From contig CM070727.1 of assembly GCA_036346275.1 (NCBI GenBank), forward strand, positions 2,347,760-2,411,759: 64,000 nt of DNA, written 5' to 3'. This document shows positions 1-11,596 of the stretch, one piece after another. Position 1 is the first letter of the stretch; each line of letters begins with the position of its first letter. The notes under the pieces are model-generated. The model had not been told where the DNA came from. It searched no databases and saw only the letters and a list, made by a program, of their open reading frames with translations. The position numbers and the translations under genes were made by a program. This DNA comes from Otatea glauca. Taxonomy: Eukaryota > Streptophyta > Magnoliopsida > Poales > Poaceae.

Positions 1-2230
1 TTTCAAAGGGTTTTGGCTTCAAAAATCTATTTTACAAAGAAAATGAGTTTCATGCCCAAAATCAAGTTTCTAGTATCTTGTTTTGGATTTAAACTTATAA
101 TTTTCATAGAATTAAATGTAAAAGGATTTTGAAAATAATTCCAAAAGGAAAAAGCTAGTGTTGGTCATTCTTAACAACTTTCGTGTTCAAATGATTTTCA
201 AAAGACCAACTAATCAAAAGTTTTTTGATTTTGAAACTCGCCCAAAAACTATACTTACCCAAAATGGTCATACTATTGCACTTTGTGAGTTTCTTCATTT
301 GGACTAGATCTTGTGTAGTATCTCTGTTCAAAATGATATTTAGGACTCATACACAAAATTCGAATCTCTATATCTCATCTTATTTTTTCATTTGAATCTT
401 GTGTTGAAATATTTGGCTTTGTTTTACAAATAGCTATTTCAAAAGGACCATTTTGGTCAAAAGTCAAATCTTATGTTTAAAAGGCCCAAAATTGTGAAAA
501 GCTTTGTAAAAGTATTCTAATATGTATTTCAAATGTTTTACAAGCTTTCAAAATGAAAATTCTATATTGAAATCAAAATTGGCCAAAATTCTTGGTTTGA
601 ACTAAAATAGCTTATTTAAGCATATTGCTCAAATCTTAGCATTCAAGTTGGATTTCATTATAAATGTTGGCTAGAAACCATCTTGATAATCAATTCTAAG
701 CCATAGAAATTGAAATTGCATGAAATCCAAATTGAGTTGTATTTTGAGGCTTTTTATGAAAAACTATTTCCTATTTAACTTTCTTCAAAAAGGGATAAAA
801 GCAAAATATTTGTTTGAAATGCAAAATCTTATGAAAATAGTCTTCTAAAATGTTTTCAAATGCATTTCAAATGTTTTCAAGTATCTAACCCTTGGCTAGA
901 AGCTAAAAGTCAAACTTTGGCCTCAAATGGATCTTATATGATCTTGTTTTTGAATTAAATAAAATATTTTTTATAAGTTAAAATCTATTGAGTTTTTAAA
1001 AAAGTTGTCAATACAAAACTCATAGGGTTGGTCATTTTAAGCATTTCTTTAGTTCAAAGTTTTTCCAAACGACCAACCGTTCAAAAGTTATAGCCATTTG
1101 AATTTGGCCAAAATCATCCATTTGACCCAAAATGACCCGTTGTTGCATTTTGTGGATTTCGCTATTTGAATTGGATTTCTTTGTATATCTTGGATTGAAA
1201 TAGTATTTCTAACTCATACAAAGCTATGAAAGTTTAAATCTCCATAAATTTCAATCTGGAATTCATTTTGAGCATTTGGTGAAAATTCAATTTCTTTTCA
1301 AACCTACAAAGCGCATTTTGCCATATCTTTTGAACGAAAATTCCTTTTAATGAAATTCTTTTTGGGAAACCTTCTAAATAGTCCAATGTTTATTTCTGGA
1401 AAGTTTCAAACCATTTGGACTCAATTTGAAAAAGTTTTGACTTTTCTTCTTTTTGAGTAAAAATCATGCCTACAAAGCAAAATTTGGCATATCTTTTGTT
1501 TGGAGACTCTTTTTTGGAAAATTCTTTTTGGAAAAGTTTCTTGTGAGTCTAAAGAATGTTTTTGCACAATTTAAAATAATTTCAACTTAATTTGAAATAG
1601 TTATGGCTTTTTCTCTCTTTTGATCTTATTTGGCATACTCTCGCATTAAGTTGGATTTTACGATTTGAATGGATTTGATTATGCAAATAGGCTTATAAAC
1701 ATCTCTCTAACTCATATGAAGCCACATAATTGTACATTTCCATTCAAAACTCATTTGGTTGACTTTTTTTTTGAGGAATTGATGAAGATTTTTATCCTTT
1801 ATGTGGTTCAAATACATCTTTCACCATATTTCTCGAAATAAAATTTATTTATTGAAAATCTATGTTGGAAAACCTTCTCTCATATATGGAGTTCATATCT
1901 GAAAATTCTCAAATTTATTTGAACTCATTTGCAAGATTGTTGACTTCATTTGACTTAGTGTCAAAACTAAACCTCCAATGCCCATTTTGATCTAATTTTT
2001 GATTGGAGGGTGATATTTGAGAAATTCTTTTTGGAGAAGTCTCTTGGATGTCCATAGAACATTTATGCAAAATCTCATGGCTATTGGACTTCATTTGATC
2101 AAGATTTGACCCAAATTCAAAATGTTCAGTTTGCTGAAATTTCAGGTTTAGGCTGATTGTGGGGCTGTTTTGTGATTTTTGTATCTTCAAATGGGTTTAT
2201 AATCAGAGGAAAGTATTATAACATATTTTG
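1..2230. repeat. AT-rich degenerate repeat region, probably retrotransposon interior
   Basis: No credible gene is seen. The stretch is AT-rich and built of loosely repeated phrases. One phrase beginning CCTACAAAGC and continuing to CATATCTTTTG occurs at about 1303 and again at about 1469, a spacing of about 166 bp. The companion phrase AAATTCTTTTTGG recurs at about 1350, 1518 and 2019. The region lies upstream of the polypurine tracts and 3' LTR of a plus-strand copia element, so it is probably its long 3' non-coding interior, although a nested satellite-like repeat is possible. A related stretch occurs at 43440-44095. Confidence 0.4.
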
Positions 2231-4187
2231 ATCCTATATATTTGGACTTCATTGTCTAATTTTTTCAGAATTTCTGAACCTTGTTTGAATCTTCTTTCAG
2301 CCCTATCAAAAAGCTTAAATGGAATGAAGCTGAACAGCCCGGAGTATCCGGTTGATCTATCTGGAGTATCTGGATTATCCGGACACTCCGGATCAAAAAC
2401 ACCGGAGTATACGGGTTGTACTCCTCGGACCAAATACTTAAATTGCAATCTATACTTTCTTGCAATCTCTTGTTCATCCCATTCTTTGGGTTTTTCCTTT
2501 GCTCAAATGAATGTTTGGTCTTCATAGCCCTCGAAGAGAATTTCGAGACGGATCTGTTCCGTGTTGATGATTTTTGCATTTGAGCAATGGTTTAAAAGCT
2601 ATAATCGATTTTGTGCTGCTATTTGCATCTTTTTGAGATTTTAAGAGTTTTAAATTGGAATCTTGGCAAGCCTTTCAAGATGAAAACTAAGTGAACTTAT
2701 TCATTGCTCCAAGATTCAAAGTGGAGCATATCTATTTAAGTTTTCATTCCAATGAAAGTGCATCTTTTGGCTAAGTTCTTTTGGAAATTGGATTTAATTG
2801 TATCTTAGCCTCAAAATGTTTCCTCTCTTGCATAACTCGGAGTTTATTATGGAAAAGAGAAAAATTCCCTTGTAAGCTCAAGAGTGAGTTTGAATGTGTT
2901 TCACCCATTGTCTCTCTTACAAGTGGATGTCAAGATTAAATTTGAATGAGTTTCAAATATTTTCATTATAAGGTGATGTAATAAGATCTTTAATTGATAT
3001 CTTGAATTGTTTTAAATTGCATGCAAAGAGTATTGTCTTGTATATCATATATATCATGCATGTTGTACTTAGACATTATCAAACTAACTTGGGTCAAATT
3101 AAAAGATATTTGTTCCGTAAATCATGTGCTTGTCTATTGATGCTCAAGGTATTGGAAAAGGGTCATCTTCGACGGTGGGATGAAGGAAATGGAGAGGAGC
3201 TCCATAGTACGAGGGATCTAAGACCGGGCGCGGTGATCATGACCAATTCGAACATGCGGTGGACAAGAATCGACAAAGGGACGTGTTTCTTTTCTGACCA
3301 TATTCAATAATGTCTGTGCACACCATTATGCTAAATTGTGTTATTGTAAATGGTGTTGTATCTTTAATTGGTATGATTAATTGGTATCTTTCAAGAGGTA
3401 TCCTCTAATCCTAAATTGTTTTGAAGTGTCATCTAACTTGCATTTGGTATTATCAAGAAGTAAAAGGTACATATGGGTGACACATTGCAAAGAGGTATAC
3501 CCTTGATAAGTTTATGAAATTCTTGATCATGAAAGTGCATCTTACTTATACAATTTTGATTCATGATCTTGTATACATCTTGTGATCATATAAGCAATTT
3601 CTTCTTGTGTAATCTTCTTTATATGATCTTAATTGTTAGAATTTAATTTGATCATGAGCATGTGCTTAAATTATATAAATTTGCTATATGATCTTGATGT
3701 TTAAAGAATAAATCTTCTCCATGTGAAATCATATTCGTGTGTCATGTTTAAGCATCACTTATATCCTGTGAATCATGACTTCTTTAATTTGGTATAACTA
3801 GAGAAATCTATTACCTAAATCTTGGAAATAATTGGTATCATATCTTACCTAGATTTAGGGGGAGCTTAATATTATTGTCCTATTACTAGCTCCTTATCTT
3901 TATTTTATTTTCTCCCTAATCTTTTTATTGAGTATGCAATCAAAGGGGAGAACAGATTTTATTGAATAAGCAATAAGAATCTTTTAAGCACCTTTTTGTG
4001 ATTAATGACAAAAGGGGGAGAATTTATGGATTTATCAATCGTTCCCTAATCGATTGACAAAAAGGATGATTTGTAAGTATGATCTCTTACTGTTTCTTCA
4101 TGCTTGTTTTAATGCTAAAATATCTTAATATTGTCATTTGGTGCAATTGATAATAAGTTTGTCATAAATCACCAAAAAGGGGGAGAT
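2231..4187 (+). mobile_element. 3' internal region of a Sirevirus-like copia retrotransposon with repeated polypurine tracts
   Basis: Three GGGGGAG-type polypurine tracts occur in succession (about 3858, 4014 and 4179), the last directly abutting the LTR start at 4188. Multiple polypurine tracts before the 3' LTR are a known hallmark of Sireviruses (Ty1-copia SIRE/Maximus lineage). No gag, pol or envelope-like domain is recognisable here; a 102-codon ORF at 3002-3310 matches nothing I know. A CCGGAGTATCCGG-rich patch at 2339-2430 resembles the U3 part of the LTR at 5610-5715. Polymerase genes, if present, lie left of the window. Confidence 0.6.
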
Positions 4188-6436
4188 TGAAAGTGCATCT
4201 AGTCACTTATGTTATTTTTGTGATTAATGACAAACACTCATAATGACAATCTATGCAATTAAGTAAATGCTTAACTTAGTGCTTAACAAATGACAAACCT
4301 CTAATATGATTATATTGCTATGAGACTAACTTGTTATTGCCAAGTTGAGTATCAGTCTCATCTATTTAGAGGAAAATCAAGTAGGATGGTTAAGCAAAGA
4401 TAAGGTATGCAATTTTGGTATCTATTCTATATTTGTTATTGCATTCCTTTTGTGCAAATGCATAGTGAACTCCAAGTAGCATATTGATTATATATATGCA
4501 CATTGGTTCATGTCATATTTATTTGTGCATATATATTCATTTGAGTTCATTATGTGCTTTGTTTTTAGTATGCATGTATTAACTAGAGTTAAACTTGTAT
4601 TGCTATAGATTGACTTGGTGCATGCATGTCTTAGTTGTGTATCTTCTCATGCACTTCTCTTGGTGAAGTTTAATCTAGAGTTGGATCACATATTTACTCT
4701 TATTCCAAATATTATTTGCACATGTACAATTCGTGTACATTCTATCATGTGCTTCATTTAAGTAAAAACTGTGATCCTTGCCATGATTTAATTGATTCAT
4801 CATATTGGCAATTATCTCTCTAGTGCATATAGATCAATTACATATTCATCATGATGTACTTAGTAGAAAACATTTCTTATGTCAAGTGTTTCCAGTTATG
4901 TTGTGCTTCTTTTTATGAAACACTTGTTGTAATCAATTGCTCACAAATATCAATTTGTTCATATCTATTGAGCTTTTGGGACTAATGTCTTTCATGAGTA
5001 GTTTGGAAAGAATTAGGTCCCGTCGTGTATGATGACCAAGGTATCTTGGAGGATGATCATTGTCGAGGTCAACAAGACGGCGGTGTCACCAAGAGTTGAG
5101 GACTAAGTCAAGAGCGACTTGGCGTGGAGATCGTCAGAGAGGATGATCAAGTCAAGGTTGATAGGACGAGAGTCTCATGAGGTGAATCGAGTCGAGTTAG
5201 ACAAGGCGAAGATGTCATCAATTATATGGTGAAGGTCTTCATGCATCGACATCAAGAAAGAAGACGGCAAGTGACTATTTCTAGACTTATATTATCTTTG
5301 ATTTATTTTGAGTCTAAGGATTGCCGTATTATTAAGAGGGATGCGATGTCGAATGACTTTTAGATGTGTCAAGTGCTCAAGTGATCCATCCTTGTGAATC
5401 TTAGAAAGAGAGTGGTGTTGGTGGTGCAGAAAAGTGAGAGTTGTAGGTCTCCCTTGGATTCTTTGTAAAATCTGTATTTATCCTTTGAGTTTTGGTTAGT
5501 TAGACCTTGTTAGTTGTGTAGCCCTCGTTCTTAGCTTTTGATAGAGTCCAAAATCACTGAAATCGGAGTCCGGAGTGAAAAGTTATGCTCGTTTTGTCGG
5601 GTGGCGGTGCAATCCGGAGTATCCGGATATTCAATCCGGACATTCCGGGTTGACACCCTCGTGGCTGCTCTCATCAATCCGAGTATCCGGGTTTTTTCCG
5701 AGTCTCCGGGTTGTGCCCATTGTCTCCAACGGCTAGTTTTCTTGGGACCTCTATATAAACCCCTTCTTCCCCACTTCAAAGAGGTTTTACCTGTAGATTA
5801 GAGGTGCTATACCCTTGTTCTTGAGCCCCCAAAACACCCCTTTACCCTTAGATCTAAGTGATCCCCTTGGTGAGAAGGGTTGGGAAGAGTTTGAGGAGTG
5901 AGATGCTAGGTTAAGTGAGACTTGAGTTGTTTGAGCACTTGATTTCATCTCGAAGCTTGTTCTTCGTGAGCATTTGTTACTCTTGGAGGTTGAGGACTCC
6001 TAGACGGCTAGGAGGTTGCCTACGAGCCACCGGAGCTTTGTGTGGTTGGCCGTGGGAAGTTTGTGAAGGTCGGTTCCGCCTCCGTAAGGGAAGGAATCAA
6101 AGGAGTGAAGACCGGCGAGTGCATTTGTGCAACACCGGGAGGAAGAGGGTTGAAAGAGACCCCGGCTCAAGTGTGACCGAGCCGCCTCAACGGAGACGTA
6201 GGATCCCCTCAAGGATCCGAACTTCGGGTGAAAAATCATCGTCTCCAAGTTTGCTTCTTACTCATGCTTTAGTATTTGATTTTGAATCTTGAAATTGCCC
6301 GATCTACTCTATTGTTGTGTTTGGCTCTAGATATTCATCATCCCCATGTACCTGATAGCATTTAGATCTTCTGCACCTTGTAACTTTAAACTTTGTTTTC
6401 TATCCTCATAATTTAATCACACTTTAGCTGTCTTAA
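4188..6436 (+). mobile_element. 3' LTR of a Sirevirus-like Ty1-copia retrotransposon
   Basis: The LTR starts TGAAAGTGCATCTAG immediately after the polypurine tract. Its upstream part is AT-rich. Then comes a CCGGAGTATCCGGA-type repeat patch (5610-5715), a TATATAAA box at 5752-5759, and a GC-richer transcribed part (5800-6290) whose phrases are typical of SIRE/Maximus LTRs. No clean CA terminus or flanking primer-binding site is visible. The LTR seems to end near a run of nine A at 6434-6442, so the right border is approximate and may be truncated. The orientation is plus because the polypurine tract is on the left. Confidence 0.65.
5752..5759 (+). promoter_or_regulatory. LTR TATA box
   Basis: TATATAAA lies about 35 bp downstream of the CCGGA repeat patch and upstream of a GC-rich leader, as expected for the U3 promoter of this LTR. 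Confidence 0.55.
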
Positions 6437-6660
6437 AAAAAAAGAGAAGGAGCTATGGCCATGGCCTCCTTCCATATTGTTTCTTGCGCCCCCCTTGAAT
6501 CTTTTGTATTGCTTCTTTCTCTCTTTCTCCTATGTGTGTATGAGCTTTCCTCTCCTCTGTCTCTTCCTGCATCTCTTCGTATGTCCTCTATGATAGAGAT
6601 GAAGGTGACCTTTTATAGGTGGAGGAGAGGGCAGTCAGGCGTGTGAGTACTCAGCCTCTA
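6437..6660 (-). promoter_or_regulatory. Orphan minus-strand promoter and leader next to the LTR
   Basis: On the minus strand a good TATA box (CTATAAAAGG, 6610-6619) is followed by a purine-rich leader and an ATG at 6475. The frame runs about eleven codons and then enters the retrotransposon LTR. This could be the promoter and first exon of a gene interrupted by the LTR, or part of another transposon. Nothing else of such a gene is recognisable. Confidence 0.25.
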
Positions 6661-7283
6661 TGATACGGTGCCTTGTGATCTTCGGGATTGGCACGTGATT
6701 TAATTATGCAATTCTTGCCTTTTAATCTCTGCATTTCCATCCGAATGAGATACAATGAAATAGGATTTTTCATGTTATGGGATATGATGAGTGTGTTATT
6801 CCATCCAAACGGGATATGATGAGGAAACTCTTTCATTTATAAGAGATATGAATAAAATCCTTCCATTTTAAGGAGATGTGATCAGTGATATTTTCATAAA
6901 ATAGAGAGAATTCGGATCGGGTGGGGGGACGGGCTGAGCTAACAGAAGGAAATGCTGAGCAAGAAGGAAAGGCTGAGCGAACAAAAGGAAAGGGGGTGGG
7001 GGCGTGATGAGCGAATAGAAGGAAAGAGAGGGTATGGAGAACGGACCGCTGCCACCAAGTCATAATTAGAAGTAGTAGAGAAATCAACACATACCTACAA
7101 CCAAACTATCATCAAAAAGGGAAATTCTAGTTTGAATTTTAGTTCAAACTTGTTTGATAGTTAGTAAACTGATTAAACTCAGTATCCTAAAAATTTCAAA
7201 AAATTTCGCATGAAAATACATAAACAAAATATCCTTTTTAGATCATAGTGTCTAGACACCATGGTGTGTGTGTATATATATAT
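6661..7283. other. Intergenic stretch without recognisable features
   Basis: No gene or clear repeat was recognised. The ORFs here are short and unsupported. A (GT/TA)n microsatellite lies at about 7264-7284, at the edge of the next MITE. Confidence 0.5.
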
Positions 7284-7662
7284 AGCAACATATCTAGTGA
7301 AAACCACTCTTACCGTGAAAACTCCGTGAAACCTACGTGTACAAGTTTTTAAAAATTCTTTAAAAATTACCATACGTTAGGGAGGTGAGCTTCTACAATC
7401 TTGCAAAATTTAAAAACCAAACTCAATCACATTTGAAAGATATGAAAAACACAAATTCAGATTGAATAGCGATTTTCACTGTTCAACACTATTCATCTCG
7501 CTGTTTGTCTTTTTCATATCTTTCAAATGCGATTGAGTTTGGATTTCAAATTTTGTAGGATTGTATAATCTCACCTCCCCTACGTATGGTAATTTTTTAA
7601 GAATTTTTAAAAACTTACACACATGAGTTTCACGGTAAAAGAGGTTTTCACTGGATGTTGCC
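7284..7662. mobile_element. Hairpin MITE, GGCAACATATC family, copy 1
   Basis: The terminal inverted repeats are (A)GCAACATATCTAGTGAAAACC on the left and, read in reverse, GGCAACATCCAGTGAAAACC on the right. The two arms fold on each other: TTTGAAAGATATGAAAA on the left pairs with TTTCATATCTTTCAAA near the centre. It is the same family as the copy at 13701-14084, which has a 9-bp target duplication. No clear duplication is seen here; the left flank is a TA microsatellite. Confidence 0.7.
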
Positions 7663-7726
7663 TCTTTCTCTATACGTATGTATGTACGTATGTATATGTA
7701 TGTATATATATGTGTGTATATATATA

Positions 7727-9304
7727 AAACTACTATTTTGTAGCTGCGTGTAATTTAAACAATTTTATGCGTCGGTCGGTTTTGTAGTCTGACCGAGCTG
7801 AGTGTTTCACTAATTAGCACTATGAAATTCGCGACCGAGCCTTGGAATATTAATCATCTAGAATTAATGAATGCATGTGTGTGGTCGAGAGATGCAAAGA
7901 CGTATACATGAATATGATTTCTATTTGTTTTAGCCATAACTTTTTATTCGCATGTCTGATTCACAAACAAATTTCACCGTTAGATTACTAATGACGAGAG
8001 GAAAAACATGATATAAGACTTGCTAATAAACGTCGTATAAATCAAATTTTACTGCAAATGTACATCAATTTACTACTGTATGATAGTAAAATCTATGTAT
8101 ACCGATAGTAACATCTATATATATGGATAGTAAAATCTGTTTTATGCGTCAAGACTTGTATCAGTGTGTTGTTCTCGTCATCAATAAGCTACTGGTGAAA
8201 ACGGTTTGTGAATCAGAGCTGTCAATAAAAGGTTATAGCTAAATCAAAGAAAAAAATAAATTCATGTATAAACTACAAAATTTTGCATGCATGTCTGTCC
8301 GAGAGATCGTTTTCTAGCTATACATGAATCTAATTTTTATTTGTTTTAGCCATAACTTTTTATTCGCAGCTCCGATTCATGAACGAATTTCACTATTAGA
8401 TTATTAATGACGAGAGGAACAATATGATATAAGTCTTGCTAATAAACATCACATAAATCAAATTAAACTACCAAATGTACATCAATTTACTATTATATGA
8501 TAGTAATATATATATATATATCGATAGTAACGTATATATATATATATGGATAGTAAGATCTGTTTTATATGCCTAGACTTATACCAGTGTGTTGCTCTCG
8601 TCGTCAGTAAGTTACTGATGAAAACGGTTTGTGAATTGGAGCTGTCAATAAAAAGTTACGGCTAAATCAAAGAAAAAATAGATTCATGTACAAACTACAA
8701 AACACAATACTAGTGACGCATGACCGACTAGTAAAAATATCTTCTGTAACGTGTTTTCTAGTTTGTACGAGAATCTGTGTATTCTTTGATTTGGCTATAA
8801 CTTTTTATTGACAGCTCCGATGCACGAATGGTTTTCACCGATAGTTTACTGACGACAAGAGCAACATAATGATATAAGTCTCGCTAATAAACGTTGCACG
8901 AATGAGTTTTACTGTCATTTTACCAAATATATCATAACATTTTACCACCGCATAGGCTGCTGAACATTTAGTATGGTAGTAAAAACTACGTATATTGATA
9001 GTAACATCTATGTATATGGATAGTAAATTCTAATTTATGTGCTGAGACTTATACTAATGTGTTGTTCTCGTCGTCAGTAAGCTATTGGTGAAAACCATTT
9101 GTGAATCGGAGCTGTCAGTAAAAAGTTATGGTTAAATCAAAGAAAAAAATATATTTATGTACAGACTACAAAGCACATTTATTAGTTGGTGCAGTATGAG
9201 TTCATAGTAAACGTTTGTGTTCACACTGACGTTCAGCGACACAAGGTTACGACTCGCACGTAAAATAGCCTAATCAGCGTGCAAACGCAAATTAGCGCTA
9301 CCGT
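7727..9304. mobile_element. (TA)n-flanked compound element with three hairpin units, copy 1
   Basis: The 1.58-kb block is bounded by TA microsatellites on both sides (7703-7726 and 9305-9320). Inside are three similar units of about 0.4 kb, roughly 7900-8280, 8320-8700 and 8750-9175. Each is an imperfect palindrome: a segment with GCCATAACTTTTTATT and GACGAGAG is mirrored by CTCTCGTCGTCAGTAAG and AAAAAGTTACGGCTAAATC. Its two ends are homologous, in inverted orientation, to those of 28324-29896. There is no coding capacity. TA-flanked insertion recalls the micron-type elements of rice, but family membership is inferred. Confidence 0.55.
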
Positions 9305-9375
9305 GTATATATATATATATCACAAAATTAAGATACCATACGTACTAATCATGTGCAATAAGCCAATAATTAACG

Positions 9376-9710
9376 GTGAAATACTTGGTCTTGCAGATTG
9401 CATGGAAGCCAACCATTCAAGCACATAAAAAATTTATCGTGATTAATCCCTTAGCAGTATCACGTCCGTGCGTAGACCACGTCCGGTTTTTCACAACACT
9501 AGGATCGACACACAGTCAGCCCGTATTGAACGGTCGAAACCAGGTTGAACCGGTGGGTTTCCATGCGAACCGACGCTGTCAGATCTGTCCATCAAAAGCC
9601 ATACGTCCGAAAATCCGAGCAAACATGCGCCCGCCAGGTTTCGAACCTGAGACCAGAGAGGAGAGGCTTTGGACCTGAGAATTGACGCACTAGTAACAAA
9701 GAGGTATATA
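9376..9710 (-). repeat. tRNA-like (SINE-like) fragment
   Basis: On the minus strand at about 9640-9653 there is a good RNA polymerase III B box (GGTTCGAAACC), in a tRNA T-arm-like context. A convincing A box and a full cloverleaf are not seen, so this is not a functional tRNA gene. It could be a tRNA-derived SINE or the edge of another repeat. The plus-strand ORF of 100 codons across it has no recognisable domain. Confidence 0.3.
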
Positions 9711-11100
9711 CAAGGTAAAATGCCCAATTAATCTGTACAGTGCCAGCATACAGTAGTATTAGAACATTATAAAAGTATAACCTTTTGTCAATTTCATATT
9801 CTGTGGTACCTTAAAAGTTACAATCATATAATTTGACTAAAAAATATAGTGATATATATATATATATATATGTAATTTCACATATAATATTTTTACTATT
9901 TTAAAAGAAGCTGGTGATGATTCATTAGTCTGCCTCTGAAACGGATAAAGATCTCGGCTCCTCTCGTATAAGGATTATGTAAAAGAATATGCTACTTGAG
10001 GATCAATAGAACCAACTAATTGTTAATGCAAATGAAATGGAAAAATGAACCAGGAAAACTAATTGTTAATGAAAATTGACATGGAGGCCTTCCTAAAATA
10101 TCTCTAACGAAAAAACAGAAAAAATAATCTATTTCTCTGCTCCACTCTCGTTACATGCTCACATAAGTGTCTTTCATAAAAAAAAATCTCTAACAAAGAA
10201 AAAAACAATATACAAATAAATAAATACAACATCACTAAAGACTCTCTATCAACAAGTACGATAGGTTGGCCTCAATACGTGCCCACAGCCCAGGGACTCG
10301 AGACCTAGCTAGCCCGAGTCCATGCCGGTACCTGTCCGGTTCCGACAACATAGGCCGGGGGCCCGGGAGAGCAAGCACGCACGCTGGTGCCTCGTTTTCG
10401 GCCTTTCAATCACCTGCCAACATCAAGCTTTAAACGTCTTACTACTTCTAATTAAGAGCCGCGCGCGTGCATCTCCATCTTTAGTTACCGGCTAATTAAG
10501 ATCAGTTCATTCCTTTCTAGCTGAAGCTCCATCCATCCGCTGCATGCAGATTGCAGGCTCGCCCGACTCACGTACTGCTGCTACATGCCGTGCTGCTTGT
10601 CTGATAGTACTCCTACTCGTCTTGGATACCGTTCTACGGCTAGCTCTCGGTTATAATCTTAAGTACTATACTACTGTCTCTAATTCCTCCTCCAAGTACA
10701 CCTGTTGCATTCCTAATTCACTGTCTTTTCGTGGTTCCAGTACAACCTCTTTTTTTCTTTGAAGGGCACAGTACAATTCTTTTAACTACTGCAGTACAGT
10801 ACTGCAGTAGTACTAGATTTCGTGTTTTCTGATAGGAAAACAAGCTCATGTTTAATTAATACAGGGGGGCGTGTCTTGCTGCCTGTTTGTTATGCTAGCT
10901 ATGATTTTGATCTGAAATTCTCGTACTATCGTTTATGGAAGAGATGATGATTAAGACACCCACACTTGGTGCAAATAATCATAATGATTCGCGTGTCACG
11001 GCCAGAAAGACCCAAACGGGGACAAGCAAGCTAACTAGCTAGGAAGGGTATATGCATGCAAGCCTTTTCTAACAAAAACAAGGAGAAATTCAAACGATCT
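9711..11100. other. Intergenic stretch without recognisable genes
   Basis: The sequence is AT-rich with a (TA)n microsatellite at about 9850-9871. Some moderately GC-rich sequence occurs at 10260-10720 but has no supported ORF. A short palindromic tract, CTGCAGTACAGTACTGCAG, lies at 10788-10806. I see no gene or family-level repeat. Confidence 0.5.
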
Positions 11101-11596
11101 CGGCCCCATCTCATAGAAGAGAGCACGAGAAAGCAGGGCCAGGATGTCTTGTTCCATGCCCACTGCGAACAAAAAGTCAATTATATTTGACACCAGAGAC
11201 CCGTACCAAACGCAAAATACATGCTAGGTTCTAGTATCCCATAACAGAAGGAACATATGAGAGAATAGAAGACAACAAACCCATTACGGGCGAGTGATCA
11301 TATAGACACACACTCTGCTGATGATCACAAAAGACCAACAACCAAAACGTCCTGCTGATGATCAGAAAAGACCAACAACCAAAACGTCTCACACGACAAA
11401 AGCATAACTTAGAATACCAGCAAAACCATGCACAGCTACAGGTACACAGACTCGCAGTACATATGTAGTACTGGAATGGAATGTACACGTGCATACGATC
11501 AATATACGGAGATAAATACTTGCAAGCATGCAAAATTCAGAAATATACGCATGACTAGCCAGTTTTATTGTAGGAGAATACATAGCTAGCCGCTAG
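11101..11596 (-). other. 3' flank / probable 3' UTR of the first BAHD gene
   Basis: This is sequence downstream of the stop codon of the minus-strand gene at 11597-12919. ORFs of 64-100 codons on the minus strand here show no conserved domain and are taken as untranslated sequence. It contains a tandem 37-bp duplication (listed separately). No decisive poly(A) signal was assigned. Confidence 0.4.
11315..11388. repeat. 37-bp tandem duplication
   Basis: Two adjacent 37-bp units, 11315-11351 and 11352-11388, begin CTGCTGATGATCA and end CCAACAACCAAAACGTC. They differ at one position (C versus G after GATCA). They lie in the probable 3' UTR of the first BAHD gene. Confidence 0.9.

Noticed and set aside
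9640..9700. Functional tRNA gene
   Set aside because: Only a B box is convincing; acceptor stem, anticodon arm and A box do not form a cloverleaf.
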